Assembly (NCBI RefSeq): GCF_024398015.1
Contig: NZ_CP073747.1
Coordinates: forward strand, 1 to 64,000
DNA: 64,000 nucleotides
Direction of reading: 5' to 3'
Origin: Kordiimonas sp. SCSIO 12610
GTDB lineage: Bacteria > Pseudomonadota > Alphaproteobacteria > Sphingomonadales > Kordiimonadaceae
Shown: positions 37,180 to 47,191 of the stretch, one piece after another
Layout of the letters: each line of letters begins with the position of its first letter
Numbering within the stretch: the stretch's first letter is position 1
Position numbers and translations under genes: made by a program
Notes under the pieces: model-generated
Told to the model about the DNA's origin: nothing
The model's input: only the letters and a program-made list of their open reading frames with translations
The model's database searches: none

Positions 37180-38916
37180 ATGATGCAATGTGAATTAACA
37201 ATCTCGCTCGGGCAATATTCGAGCGCAGGCCCTAAAGAGTGTAATCAAGACTTTTACGGCGCTGTGATCCCAAACAAGGCCACTCTTGCCCTCAGAGGGA
37301 TCGCATTATCAATTGCAGACGGTATCTCAAGCTCGCCAGTAGCGCATATTGCATCACAAACAGCGGTCGGTAGTTTTCTATCGGATTATTATTCTACCCC
37401 TGACAGCTGGACTGTTAAAAAAGCAGCAAGCCGGGTAATTTCAGCGACAAACGCATGGCTATATTCCGAAACAAAACGCTCACAGGAATTTGATCCTGAT
37501 CGTGGCTTCGTATCTACCTTTAGCACATTGATTTTAAAGGCACGACAGGCGCATTTGTTCCATATTGGCGATAGCCGGATATATCGTATCGCCAATGACA
37601 GGTTAGAACAATTAACAGAAGACCACCGGGTCATTTTAAATTCACAGCAAAACTATTTAGGCCGTGCCCTTGGTATGGCCCCCAATATTGAAATTGACTA
37701 TACAAAAACCAGTGTCTCTGTCGGCGATATCTTTCTGATGACAACGGACGGTGTCCATGAGTTCATAGAAGCTGCGATCTTTAAAAGCCTTCTTTTCAAA
37801 CATCATGATAATCTTGAAACCGCAGCCAAGGCGATTGTCGAGCACGCCATTGATAATGGTGCGGATGACAATTTAACCATTCAAATCGCCCGTATTGAAA
37901 GCTTGCCAGATTCTAACATTCAGGAAATCGTATCCGACATTAAGCTGAAACCACTTCGATCGATCCCGGAAATTGGCGACATCATTGATGGATGGGAGAT
38001 CACGGCGGATATCAATCGCTCTAGCCGAAGCCATATATTCAAAGCGAAAGAAAAAAAGAGCAATAAGATAGCAGCCCTTAAAGTCCCATCGATTGATATG
38101 CGTGAACAAGAAACCGCATTACAGCGAATGGCACTCGAAGAATGGGTTGCAAAGCGCCTTACGAACCAGCACTTGCTTAGACCTGTCACTACAGAGACAC
38201 CGCGGTCTGCACTTTATACAACAATGGAATATGTGGCAGGCACCAGCCTGACGACATGGATGGCAGATAACCCTGCGCCAACCCTGGAAAAGACAACTGC
38301 AATTATTTCCCAAATCGCTACTGGCTTGCAAGCCATGCACCGAAAGCAAATCCTGCATCAGGACTTACGCCCTAATAATGTTATGATTTCAGAAAACGGC
38401 CATGTCACCCTTATCGATTATGGTGCCGCAAAAATAGCAGGCATTGACGAAGCGTTTAATTATAATATGCCTGTCGATACTAATGAGCGCATTCTAGGGA
38501 CTTTTCAGTTTACCGCACCAGAATATTTCCGCGGCGAAGACGGTACATATCAATCCGATATCTATTCCCTTGGGGTTATAGCATATCAGTTGCTCACAGG
38601 TGGCTTACCCTATGGCTCAGCAATGGCGCGGTCGCGTTCACTCAATCAACAAAAGAAAATCAAATACATACCGGCAGCAGATATTTCTGAAAATGTTCCC
38701 GACTTTGTTGATGCAGCAATAAGAAAGGCTGTAGAGCCAGACCCCAACAATCGATATCAGGAAATGTCAGAATTTCTTGCTGATCTTCGTACACCAAACC
38801 TCTCACTACCCCATTATGGCAAGCGCCCCCTTGCAGAGGCAAACTCCACACTCTTTTGGAAACTTGTCAGCCTTGCATTGTTGGTCTTGCTATTGCTCCA
38901 ACATGTTCTCACCTGA
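37180..38916 (+). CDS. Fused PP2C-type phosphatase / Ser-Thr protein kinase with C-terminal membrane anchor
   Basis: 578 residues. The PP2C domain (about 1-235) has ADGISSS, GDSRIYRI, TTDGVHEF and DDNLTIQI, covering the metal-binding Asp positions. The kinase domain (about 255-520) keeps the Lys in AALKVP and catalytic D395 in HQDLRPNN, with DYG (413-415) for DFG, but its glycine loop is degenerate (INRSSRSHIF). A single C-terminal helix rich in Leu (about 555-575) anchors it. ATG 37180 follows GGA; a TTG at 37168 is less likely. Such fusions occur in nitrate/nitrite loci of other proteobacteria; targets are unknown. Confidence 0.88.
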   Translation: MMQCELTISLGQYSSAGPKECNQDFYGAVIPNKATLALRGIALSIADGISSSPVAHIASQTAVGSFLSDYYSTPDSWTVKKAASRVISATNAWLYSETKRSQEFDPDRGFVSTFSTLILKARQAHLFHIGDSRIYRIANDRLEQLTEDHRVILNSQQNYLGRALGMAPNIEIDYTKTSVSVGDIFLMTTDGVHEFIEAAIFKSLLFKHHDNLETAAKAIVEHAIDNGADDNLTIQIARIESLPDSNIQEIVSDIKLKPLRSIPEIGDIIDGWEITADINRSSRSHIFKAKEKKSNKIAALKVPSIDMREQETALQRMALEEWVAKRLTNQHLLRPVTTETPRSALYTTMEYVAGTSLTTWMADNPAPTLEKTTAIISQIATGLQAMHRKQILHQDLRPNNVMISENGHVTLIDYGAAKIAGIDEAFNYNMPVDTNERILGTFQFTAPEYFRGEDGTYQSDIYSLGVIAYQLLTGGLPYGSAMARSRSLNQQKKIKYIPAADISENVPDFVDAAIRKAVEPDPNNRYQEMSEFLADLRTPNLSLPHYGKRPLAEANSTLFWKLVSLALLVLLLLQHVLT

Positions 38917-38945
38917 TTTTCAACCCATTTTATAAGGATATTCTT

Positions 38946-39389
38946 ATGCTCACTAAAGCAGACGTTACAGATATGATTTATGACATTAAACGATCAAAAG
39001 GGCTGTCGTGGGCAGCTATGGCCGATGCTGTTGGCCTTAGTGAGGTGTTCGTAACATCGGCTTGCCTTGGCATGAATTCCCTTACTGAGCCCAAAGCCAA
39101 AGCCCTCGTTGATTTTCTTGGCCTGCCTAATGAGGCCACTGTGGTGCTTACAGAATTTCCAACCAAATCATTCGATAAAACCGTTCCCACAGATCCTTGT
39201 ATTTACCGTTTCTATGAAATTGTCGGCGTATATGGCCAGACCCTCAAAGAACTTATTCAGGAAAAAGGGGGTGACGGCATCATGAGCGCAATCGACTTTG
39301 ATATGAGCGTTGAAAAACTCCCGAACCCCAAAGGGGACCGAATTGAAGTTCGGATGAGTGGTAAATTCCTGAGCTACTCAGCGTGGTAA
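38946..39389 (+). CDS. cynS: Cyanate hydratase (cyanase)
   Basis: Decamer enzyme converting cyanate and bicarbonate to ammonia and CO2. 147 residues: N-terminal HTH-like domain (SWAAMADAVGLSEVFVTSA) and C-terminal catalytic domain with R88 and E91 in YRFYEIVGVYG and S114 in IMSAIDFDM, all three active-site residues. ATG 38946 follows AAGGA; the longer frame from 38856 lies in the kinase gene. It is 29 bp after the kinase and 11 bp before the porin, so clearly in the same operon. No carbonic anhydrase (cynT) is adjacent. Confidence 0.95.
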   Translation: MLTKADVTDMIYDIKRSKGLSWAAMADAVGLSEVFVTSACLGMNSLTEPKAKALVDFLGLPNEATVVLTEFPTKSFDKTVPTDPCIYRFYEIVGVYGQTLKELIQEKGGDGIMSAIDFDMSVEKLPNPKGDRIEVRMSGKFLSYSAW

Positions 39390-39400
39390 GGGCAACGATT

Positions 39401-40615
39401 ATGAAGAATTATTTTCTTTTTACGACGGTCATATCGACGCTAACGCTATCTTCTCCTCTTATCGCGGAGGATAGTACAATTGATGATATTATTACTAACG
39501 CTACTATTCTGGCGGACGGTCGTATTCGCTATGAATTTGCTGATTTTCAAGGATTTGAACGCGACGCCAACGCCCTAACATTTCATGGCCGGTTCGGGTT
39601 TGAAACAGCAAAATATAAAGATTTCTCGCTTTTGGTTGAAGGTGACTTTACCCGTAGTCTTGGCATAGATAATTTTAACAGCACAACGAATGGACAAACC
39701 GAATTTCCTGTTATTGCTGACCCTAACTCCGAGCGGTTGAACCGCTTTCAACTGAATTATACCGGACTGGCTGGCACCAAAATCTCTATCGGTCGTCAAC
39801 GTATCAAATTGGATGATGATCGTTTTATCGGTAATGTTGGTTTCAGGCAAAATGAACAAACCTATGACGCTGTGCGCTTTACAAACACATCGATAGAAAA
39901 CCTTTCACTCGATTATACATATGCATGGCAAGTGAACCGGATCTTTGGCAGCAACTCAGTCAATGGACGTACAGACGCCAACAACCATTTTATCAATGCA
40001 AAATACAAATCGTCTATTGGTGATTTTACAGCTTATGCCTATCTGATTGATTTAGATGCTTTCCAGAATTTATCAAACCAGACCTTCGGCGGAAATTTCA
40101 GCACAAAGCAGAAAGTAACGGATACCAGCACGGTATTTTTTAAAGCTGAATACGCAACCCAAAAAGACTTTGGCAACAGCCCAGATAATTTTAGTCTTGA
40201 TTATTACCTCATTGAGGGTGGAACAACGGTCGACAACCTAACCCTTAAAGCTCGTTACGAGTCCCTGGAAGGTGATGGTAATCGCGGATTTGCAACTCCC
40301 CTCGCAACACTTCATAAATTTCAGGGGTTTGCTGATGTTTTCCTAAGCACACCAGCAAACGGGCTCGAAGATTTACAATTCAGCGCAGCCTATAGTTTCA
40401 AAGATGTCTTTGGCTTGGGGCCAGTGAAGGTGACAGCAGCCTATCATGACTTTAACAGTGAAAATATTGACTTTTCGCTTGGAAACGAGCTTGATTTTAC
40501 TCTAAGTGTCCCGTTGACAAAGGGGGTTAACCTAGCTGTTAAATATGCGGATTTTAATAGTGACAGCTTACGCAACGTGAACAGATTTTTCTTTGCTATT
40601 GCCTTTAAATATTAG
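39401..40615 (+). CDS. Outer-membrane porin-like protein (alginate-export-like beta-barrel)
   Basis: 404 residues with a Sec signal peptide (MKNYFLFTTVISTLTLSSPL, cleavage after LIA) and many alternating amphipathic strands, ending in an aromatic FAIAFKY as outer-membrane barrels do. Landmarks resemble the alginate-export/porin group: GRFGFETAKYKDFSLLVEGD and ISIGRQRIKLDDDRFIGNVG. ATG 39401 is chosen over an upstream GTG (39383) because of the signal peptide. Last gene of the nir operon, so it may admit nitrite, nitrate or cyanate; that is inference. Confidence 0.82.
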   Translation: MKNYFLFTTVISTLTLSSPLIAEDSTIDDIITNATILADGRIRYEFADFQGFERDANALTFHGRFGFETAKYKDFSLLVEGDFTRSLGIDNFNSTTNGQTEFPVIADPNSERLNRFQLNYTGLAGTKISIGRQRIKLDDDRFIGNVGFRQNEQTYDAVRFTNTSIENLSLDYTYAWQVNRIFGSNSVNGRTDANNHFINAKYKSSIGDFTAYAYLIDLDAFQNLSNQTFGGNFSTKQKVTDTSTVFFKAEYATQKDFGNSPDNFSLDYYLIEGGTTVDNLTLKARYESLEGDGNRGFATPLATLHKFQGFADVFLSTPANGLEDLQFSAAYSFKDVFGLGPVKVTAAYHDFNSENIDFSLGNELDFTLSVPLTKGVNLAVKYADFNSDSLRNVNRFFFAIAFKY

Positions 40616-40625
40616 CTACGCTCAT

Positions 40626-40664
40626 TCGCCAATCTGACGGTAACCTTTTTCGTCAGATTGGCGA
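40626..40664 (+). terminator. 14-bp perfect hairpin ending the nir operon
   Basis: TCGCCAATCTGACG (40626-40639) pairs perfectly with CGTCAGATTGGCGA (40651-40664) around an 11-nt loop that contains five T. It starts 11 bp after the porin stop. There is no T-run after the stem, so it is a hairpin-only 3' end or needs a factor. Confidence 0.6.
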
Positions 40665-40667
40665 TGG

Positions 40668-40736
40668 TTAGAAACCAAACATATCAATACTCGACAGAAG
40701 ACCAGCAAACATTATCAGAATAAATACTGATAGCAT
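40668..40736 (-). CDS. Possible 22-residue hydrophobic microprotein
   Basis: A short frame on the minus strand beginning MLSVFILIMFAGLL and ending before TAA at 40668-40670. It is almost wholly hydrophobic, enough for one membrane helix, and is preceded by AAGGGGCAGAGAAAG, an acceptable ribosome site. The 14-bp hairpin at 40626-40664 would follow its stop by three bases. It may be chance; no family is known to me. Confidence 0.25.
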   Translation of the reverse strand: MLSVFILIMFAGLLSSIDMFGF

Positions 40737-40909
40737 GTCTTTCTCTGCCCCTTTTTAGATAGCTTATACAGTTGCAGTTCATCCATAATCTGCAATACCT
40801 AACAAATACCATGTTACAATTTAAATTGATGAAGCCACGCGAGGAAATGTCTTATGCATTTACTAACTTGGCAATACTGTATAAATCGCATGATACTGAT
40901 TACGCTTGA

Positions 40910-42037
<1,128 letters not shown>

Positions 42038-42109
42038 ATATATTTGCAACGCTCACATCGCCCATCATCATATGTTTGAAGGTGGTCATTTTTAAGGAAG
42101 TGCGCCCCT

Positions 42110-42943
42110 ATGGAAAAAATATCTTCGGTCAGAAGTTTTGGCGGTACCCAATCTATTTATAAGCATACAAGCAACACGCTACGCTGTGATATGCAGTTTG
42201 CTGTCTATATGCCCGAGCATAAGAAAGGCGCCACGCTACCTGTATTATACTGGTTGTCTGGTTTGACCTGTACTGAGGAAAACTTCATCACCAAAGCAGG
42301 GGCACAGCGCGTTGCAAATGAACTTGGCATCGTCATCATAGCACCAGACACTTCACCGCGTGGTGATGGTGTTCCCGATGATGCTGAAGCTGCATATGAT
42401 TTTGGCTTAGGGGCTGGTTTTTATGTGGATGCAACGCAAGAAGCCTTCAACAAGCACTATAAAATGTATTCTTATGTTACTTCTGAATTACCAGCATTGA
42501 TAGAAGCAGAGTTTCCAGTTGATCCATCGCGAACAGGTGTCTTTGGCCATTCAATGGGGGGACACGGCGCGCTTACCATTGCGCTTAAGAACCCGGAAAA
42601 ATATAAAACTGTTTCCGCATTTTCGCCGATCGTATCACCGATTAACTGCCCTTGGGGTCAAAAGGCGCTGGGTGGATATATTGGTGCAGATCAAGCTGCA
42701 TGGCGTGTGTATGATGCCTGTGCACTTATTAATGATGGTGCGCGTGTTGATGATATTCTTGTTGATCAGGGATCGTCAGATAATTTTCTTGAGGAACAGC
42801 TTAAACCAGAGCTTTTAAAAGTAGCCTGTGAGAAAGCTGGCCAAAGCCTGACCTTGCGCATGCAGGAAGGCTATGACCATTCCTATTATTTTATCGCCAG
42901 CTTTATCGAAGATCATCTAAGGTGGCATGCGGAACGCCTGTAA
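42110..42943 (+). CDS. fghA: S-formylglutathione hydrolase
   Basis: Esterase-D-family alpha/beta hydrolase that releases formate and glutathione. 277 residues. The nucleophile S148 is in GHSMGGHG, with D224 (DQGSSDNF) and H257 (YDHSYYF) completing the triad; LTCTEENFITKAGAQR is a family signature. AAGGAAG precedes the ATG. It is the second step after adhC, and formate dehydrogenase is not in the window. A strong hairpin follows. Confidence 0.95.
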   Translation: MEKISSVRSFGGTQSIYKHTSNTLRCDMQFAVYMPEHKKGATLPVLYWLSGLTCTEENFITKAGAQRVANELGIVIIAPDTSPRGDGVPDDAEAAYDFGLGAGFYVDATQEAFNKHYKMYSYVTSELPALIEAEFPVDPSRTGVFGHSMGGHGALTIALKNPEKYKTVSAFSPIVSPINCPWGQKALGGYIGADQAAWRVYDACALINDGARVDDILVDQGSSDNFLEEQLKPELLKVACEKAGQSLTLRMQEGYDHSYYFIASFIEDHLRWHAERL

Positions 42944-42969
42944 AAGGAAGCCAACCCCTTATCACCCTA

Positions 42970-42999
42970 GCATCTATCAATATCGCTATTGATAGATGC
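42970..42999. terminator. 13-bp perfect hairpin between convergent fghA and glcB
   Basis: GCATCTATCAATA (42970-42982) and TATTGATAGATGC (42987-42999) pair perfectly around the 4-nt loop TCGC. It lies in the 115-bp gap between the two convergent genes and can form on either strand. Neither side carries a T-run. Confidence 0.6.
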
Positions 43000-43058
43000 G
43001 CGGAGTTGTACCATGGCCTGTCATATGCCTATGTAGCGAAGGTACGTAAGCTCTGATA

Positions 43059-45230
43059 TTAAACGCCGGCCTTCGCTTCCAACCGTCGTTTATGAAGCAA
43101 GGGCTCGGTATAGCCACTTGGTTGTTCGCGGCCTTTAAAAATCAAATCACAAGCCGCTTGAAAGGCAACACTTTCATCAAAACCTTTGGCCATTGGTTTA
43201 TAATGGATATCCCCTGCATTCTGTTCGTCAACAACGACAGCCATTCGCTTGAGTGTGTCAAGAACCTGATCTTCACTACATACACCGTGATGAAGCCAGT
43301 TTGCGATATGCTGACTTGAAATACGAAGCGTCGCACGGTCTTCCATCAAGCCAATATTGTTGATATCTGGCACCTTCGAACACCCCACGCCTTGATCAAC
43401 CCAGCGAACGACATAACCCAAAATGCCTTGCGCATTGTTATCCAATTCCTGCTGAATATCGTCTAGCGATAAATTTTTGCCAGCAAGGAGTGGTACGGTC
43501 AGGATATCATCCAAGCTTGCACGAGGTTCGAGTGCAATTGATTGTTGCCGATCTGACACTGAAACACGATGATAATGGATTGCATGAAGGGTCGCCGCTG
43601 TCGGTGATGGCACCCAAGCACAGTTTGCACCGGCTTCTGGGTGACCGACCTTAGCCTCCATCATTTTCGCCATTTCATCGGGCATCGCCCACATTCCCTT
43701 ACCGATTTGAGCAACACCTTGAAGTCCGCATTCAAGGCCGATATTCACATTCCATGCTTCATAGGCTTTGATCCATGGCTGGGCTTTAATATCTTCCTTC
43801 AGAAGGAAGGGAGCTGCTTCCATACTTGTGTGAATTTCATCACCAGTTCGATCCAAAAAGCCCGTGTTAATAAATACCAATCGGTCTTTTACTGCGCGAA
43901 TACATTCCTTCAGGTTAACTGTTGTTCTACGCTCTTCATCCATCACGCCAACTTTCAAAGTAAAGCGATCAAGGCCAAGAATATCCTCAACGCTGGCAAA
44001 GAGTTCATTCGTAATTGCTACTTCGTCAGGGCCGTGCATTTTGGGTTTCACAATATAAATGCTGCCCGTGCGGCTGTTTGAATTATGACCTGCTTTTTTA
44101 AGGTCGTGAATGGCGCACAAACTGGTCACGAGTGCATCCAAAAGACCTTCCGAGATTTCATGCCCATGAGCGTCTAAAACTGCTGGCGTTGTCATCAGAT
44201 GCCCGACATTTCTCACCAGTAAGAGGCTTCGACCTGGTAACGTTAGCCTGCCACCATCAACCGATACATACTCCCTATCGGAGGCAAGTGTTCGGGTCAT
44301 TTCCTTGCCACCCTTTAAAAACGTATCAGTCAGATCACCTTTCATCAGGCCTAGCCAGTTTCTGTAGACAACGGTTTTGTCTTCACCGTCTACAGCGGCA
44401 ACCGAATCTTCACAATCTTGTATCGTTGAAACAGCGGCCTCAAGAATAACGTCCTTCATACCCGACGGCGCATCAGCACCGACTGGATGATTCCGGTCAA
44501 TCTGAATATCTATATGAAGATCATTATCCCTTAACAAGAGCGATGAAGGGTTTTCTGGACTGCCTTGATACCCGACAAACTGCAACGCAGTTTTCAGTCC
44601 CGTTTCAGTGCCAGCAGCATTTATTGCAATCAATGCACCGTCTTTAATCGTATATTGCGCCACATCGCCGTGGCTAAAACCTGTTAAAGGCACCGTTTCA
44701 TCAAGAAAAGCGATAGCTTTCTCAACAACTTTATTGCCGCGCGCTTTATTATAAGCCTTAGTTTTCTCTAGGCCGTCAGTTTCGGGGATAATATCGGTAC
44801 CATAAAACGCATCATATAGGCTGCCCCACCTAGCATTTGCCGCATTTAAGGCAAAGCGTGCGTTCATAACGGGCACCACCAATTGTGGCCCAGCAATCGT
44901 TGCAATTTCGGAATCTACATTTTTTGTTTCAATCTTAAAGGCTGGCCCTTCTTCAACAAGATATCCAATCTGTTTTAGGAAGGATTTGTAAGCTACTTTG
45001 TCATAATTCGCACCTGGGTTAGCCTTGTGCCAATCGTCAATTTTCGCCTGCAGGTCGCTACGAACAGCAAGAGCCCGTTTAATCTTGGGGCCAAAATCTT
45101 CTGTCAGCGTTTTAAGGCCAGCCCAAAATTTGTCTGAGGATATACCCGAGCCAACCAGCGCCTCGGTTTCAATAAAGGCATGAAGTTCAGCACTGATTGA
45201 TAGACCATTTTGCTCGATACGCTGTGCCAT
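43059..45230 (-). CDS. glcB: Malate synthase G
   Basis: Joins glyoxylate and acetyl-CoA to malate, second step of the glyoxylate shunt. 723 residues, the monomeric G isoform. Recognisable parts are the N-terminal [20 protein letters not shown], the long segment [17 protein letters not shown], the metal/active-site stretch [15 protein letters not shown] and the C-terminal [24 protein letters not shown] 45230 follows GAGCGAGGGA; an upstream TTG (45254) is not needed. It lies downstream of aceA on the same strand but beyond a terminator. Confidence 0.96.
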   Translation of the reverse strand: MAQRIEQNGLSISAELHAFIETEALVGSGISSDKFWAGLKTLTEDFGPKIKRALAVRSDLQAKIDDWHKANPGANYDKVAYKSFLKQIGYLVEEGPAFKIETKNVDSEIATIAGPQLVVPVMNARFALNAANARWGSLYDAFYGTDIIPETDGLEKTKAYNKARGNKVVEKAIAFLDETVPLTGFSHGDVAQYTIKDGALIAINAAGTETGLKTALQFVGYQGSPENPSSLLLRDNDLHIDIQIDRNHPVGADAPSGMKDVILEAAVSTIQDCEDSVAAVDGEDKTVVYRNWLGLMKGDLTDTFLKGGKEMTRTLASDREYVSVDGGRLTLPGRSLLLVRNVGHLMTTPAVLDAHGHEISEGLLDALVTSLCAIHDLKKAGHNSNSRTGSIYIVKPKMHGPDEVAITNELFASVEDILGLDRFTLKVGVMDEERRTTVNLKECIRAVKDRLVFINTGFLDRTGDEIHTSMEAAPFLLKEDIKAQPWIKAYEAWNVNIGLECGLQGVAQIGKGMWAMPDEMAKMMEAKVGHPEAGANCAWVPSPTAATLHAIHYHRVSVSDRQQSIALEPRASLDDILTVPLLAGKNLSLDDIQQELDNNAQGILGYVVRWVDQGVGCSKVPDINNIGLMEDRATLRISSQHIANWLHHGVCSEDQVLDTLKRMAVVVDEQNAGDIHYKPMAKGFDESVAFQAACDLIFKGREQPSGYTEPLLHKRRLEAKAGV

Positions 45231-45301
45231 TTGATATCCCTCGCTCTTACACAAACTTAATTGTCACTATTTGATGAAACAAATCAGTTCTTTCATATCA
45301 T

Positions 45302-45340
45302 AAAATATGCCGCCACTTCCATTTAAGAAAGGGCGGCATA
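45302..45340 (-). terminator. Terminator of aceA
   Basis: TATGCCGCC (45306-45314) pairs with GGCGGCATA (45332-45340), extended inward by three pairs across a bulge. On the minus strand the stem is followed by TTTTATGA. It separates aceA from glcB, so the two shunt genes are probably transcribed separately, or glcB only by read-through. Confidence 0.65.
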
Positions 45341-45357
45341 GGTCGCTTTTTCAGCTG

Positions 45358-46995
45358 TTAGCCGAACTGGTGCATAGTGTTATCTTCGCCAGCCGCTTTA
45401 AGGGCTGCATCACCGGCAAAATATTCTTTATGATCATCACCAATATCGGAACCAGCCATGTTCTGGTGCTTTACGCACGCAATGGATTGGCGAATTTCTT
45501 CACGTTGTACCTGTTTAACATATCCAAGCATTGCTTCATCGCCGAAATAACGTTTCGCAAGATTATCAGTTGAAAGTGCTGCCGTATGATACGTTGGTAG
45601 TGTAATCAAATGATGGAAAATACCAGCACGTTTTGAACCATCACGTTGGAAGGTGCGGATTTTCTCATCTGCTTCCAAAGCAAGTTCAGTGTCATCATAA
45701 TCAACGCTCATGAGGTTTCCACGGTCATAGGAAGACAAGTCTTTCCCTTCTTCCTGCCATGCGTCAAAGACCTGCTGACGGAAATTCAATGTCCAGTTAA
45801 AGGAAGGCGAGTTATTATAAACAAGCTTCGCATTTGGAACGACCTCGCGAATACGATCAACCATACCAGCGATTTGCTCTACATGAGGTTTTTCTGTTTC
45901 AATCCACAATAGGTCCGCACCGTTTTGAAGCGATGTAATACAATCAAGAACACAGCGGTCCTCGCCAGTACCGGGCTTGAACTGGAACAAGTTCGAAGGC
46001 AGGCGTTTTGGACGCATAAGCTTACCGTCACGCTTGATAACAACGTCACTTGGTAAAAGGTCATCAGCAGATACTTCCTCACAGTCTAGGAATGCATTAT
46101 ATTGATCACCGATATCCCCTGCTTCTTTAGAGAAAGCAATTTGCTTGGTCAGGCCAGCACCCAAACTGTCAGTGCGTGTTACGATAATACCGTCTTCAAC
46201 ACCCATCTCAAGGAAGGCATAACGGCATGCACGAACCTTCGCGAGGAAATCCTCATGCGGAACAGTTACTTTACCATCTTGGTGACCACATTGTTTTTCG
46301 TCAGATACCTGATTTTCAATCTGAAGAGCACACGCACCGGCCTCAATCATTTTTTTAGCCAGAAGGTACGTTGCTTCAGCATTACCAAAGCCTGCATCAA
46401 TATCAGCGATGATTGGAACAACGTGTGTTTCAAAATTATCAATTTTACCAAGAATCTCTTGCTCTTTCGCGCTATCACCAGTATCGCGTGCAGCATCTAG
46501 GTCACGGAAAAGCATACCAAGCTCACGGGCATCTGCTTGCTTGAGGAATGTATATAATTCTTCAATCAGCGCAGGAACCGATGTTTTTTCATGCATGGAT
46601 TGGTCTGGTAATGGACCAAACTCTGAACGGAGCGCAGCAACCATCCAGCCAGAAAGATAGAGGTAGCGGCCTTTAAGGCTATCAAAATGCTTTTTAATAG
46701 AAATCATTTTTTGCTGGCCAATAAAACCATGCCAACAACCAAGTGATTGAGTGTAGTTGGCTGGGTCTGCGTCGTATGCCGCCATATCTTTACGCATGAT
46801 TTTCGCGGTATATTTCGCTATATCAACACCAGTATGAAAACGGTTTTGAGCACGCATGCGAGCAACGGCTTCGGCGTCAATACCATCCCAAGTTCCTGAA
46901 AACCCTTTAATAAGGCTCTGGATATTCTGAATTTCAGTTTTGTAATCAGTCATTTCTGATCCGCTCGTTTCTGTCATTATTTGATCGTACGCCAT
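45358..46995 (-). CDS. aceA: Isocitrate lyase
   Basis: Splits isocitrate into succinate and glyoxylate. 545 residues, the longer bacterial isoform rather than the E. coli type (about 434). The catalytic loop is DEKQCGHQDGK (K-Q-C-G-H), preceded by PIIADIDAGFGNAEATY; the SVDYDDTELALEADEKIR and HHLITLPTYHT stretches also fit. ATG 46995 has AAAGGAG seven bases upstream; the frame extends to a GTG at 47019. It is divergent from scfR, with the TTGTAA operator cluster in between. Confidence 0.95.
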   Translation of the reverse strand: MAYDQIMTETSGSEMTDYKTEIQNIQSLIKGFSGTWDGIDAEAVARMRAQNRFHTGVDIAKYTAKIMRKDMAAYDADPANYTQSLGCWHGFIGQQKMISIKKHFDSLKGRYLYLSGWMVAALRSEFGPLPDQSMHEKTSVPALIEELYTFLKQADARELGMLFRDLDAARDTGDSAKEQEILGKIDNFETHVVPIIADIDAGFGNAEATYLLAKKMIEAGACALQIENQVSDEKQCGHQDGKVTVPHEDFLAKVRACRYAFLEMGVEDGIIVTRTDSLGAGLTKQIAFSKEAGDIGDQYNAFLDCEEVSADDLLPSDVVIKRDGKLMRPKRLPSNLFQFKPGTGEDRCVLDCITSLQNGADLLWIETEKPHVEQIAGMVDRIREVVPNAKLVYNNSPSFNWTLNFRQQVFDAWQEEGKDLSSYDRGNLMSVDYDDTELALEADEKIRTFQRDGSKRAGIFHHLITLPTYHTAALSTDNLAKRYFGDEAMLGYVKQVQREEIRQSIACVKHQNMAGSDIGDDHKEYFAGDAALKAAGEDNTMHQFG

Positions 46996-47120
46996 CGATT
47001 TACTCCTTTGGGCAAACACACCCTGAACTTACTATTTTGCGTTGACCAATCCCTTTGGTCGGCTTCATGACAATGAGGTTATGGGTATTTTTTAAATTTT
47101 GCATCTCGGAAAAAGTAATC

Positions 47121-47179
47121 TTGTAAAATCTTACAAAATAATATGTAATGTTGTAAGATTTGTAATATTTAAATTGTAA
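47121..47179. promoter_or_regulatory. TTGTAA half-site cluster between aceA and scfR
   Basis: Four TTGTAA copies on the plus strand (47121-47126, 47151-47156, 47160-47165, 47174-47179) and one inverted copy, TTACAA (47131-47136). The first two form a dyad, TTGTAA-AATC-TTACAA. All lie within 60 bp directly before scfR, in the gap shared with aceA. They are a strong candidate binding array for ScfR, acting on itself and aceA. A separate dyad GACCAA/TTGGTC (47044-47060) lies nearer aceA. Confidence 0.6.
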
Positions 47180-47191
47180 CATGGTATTGTT

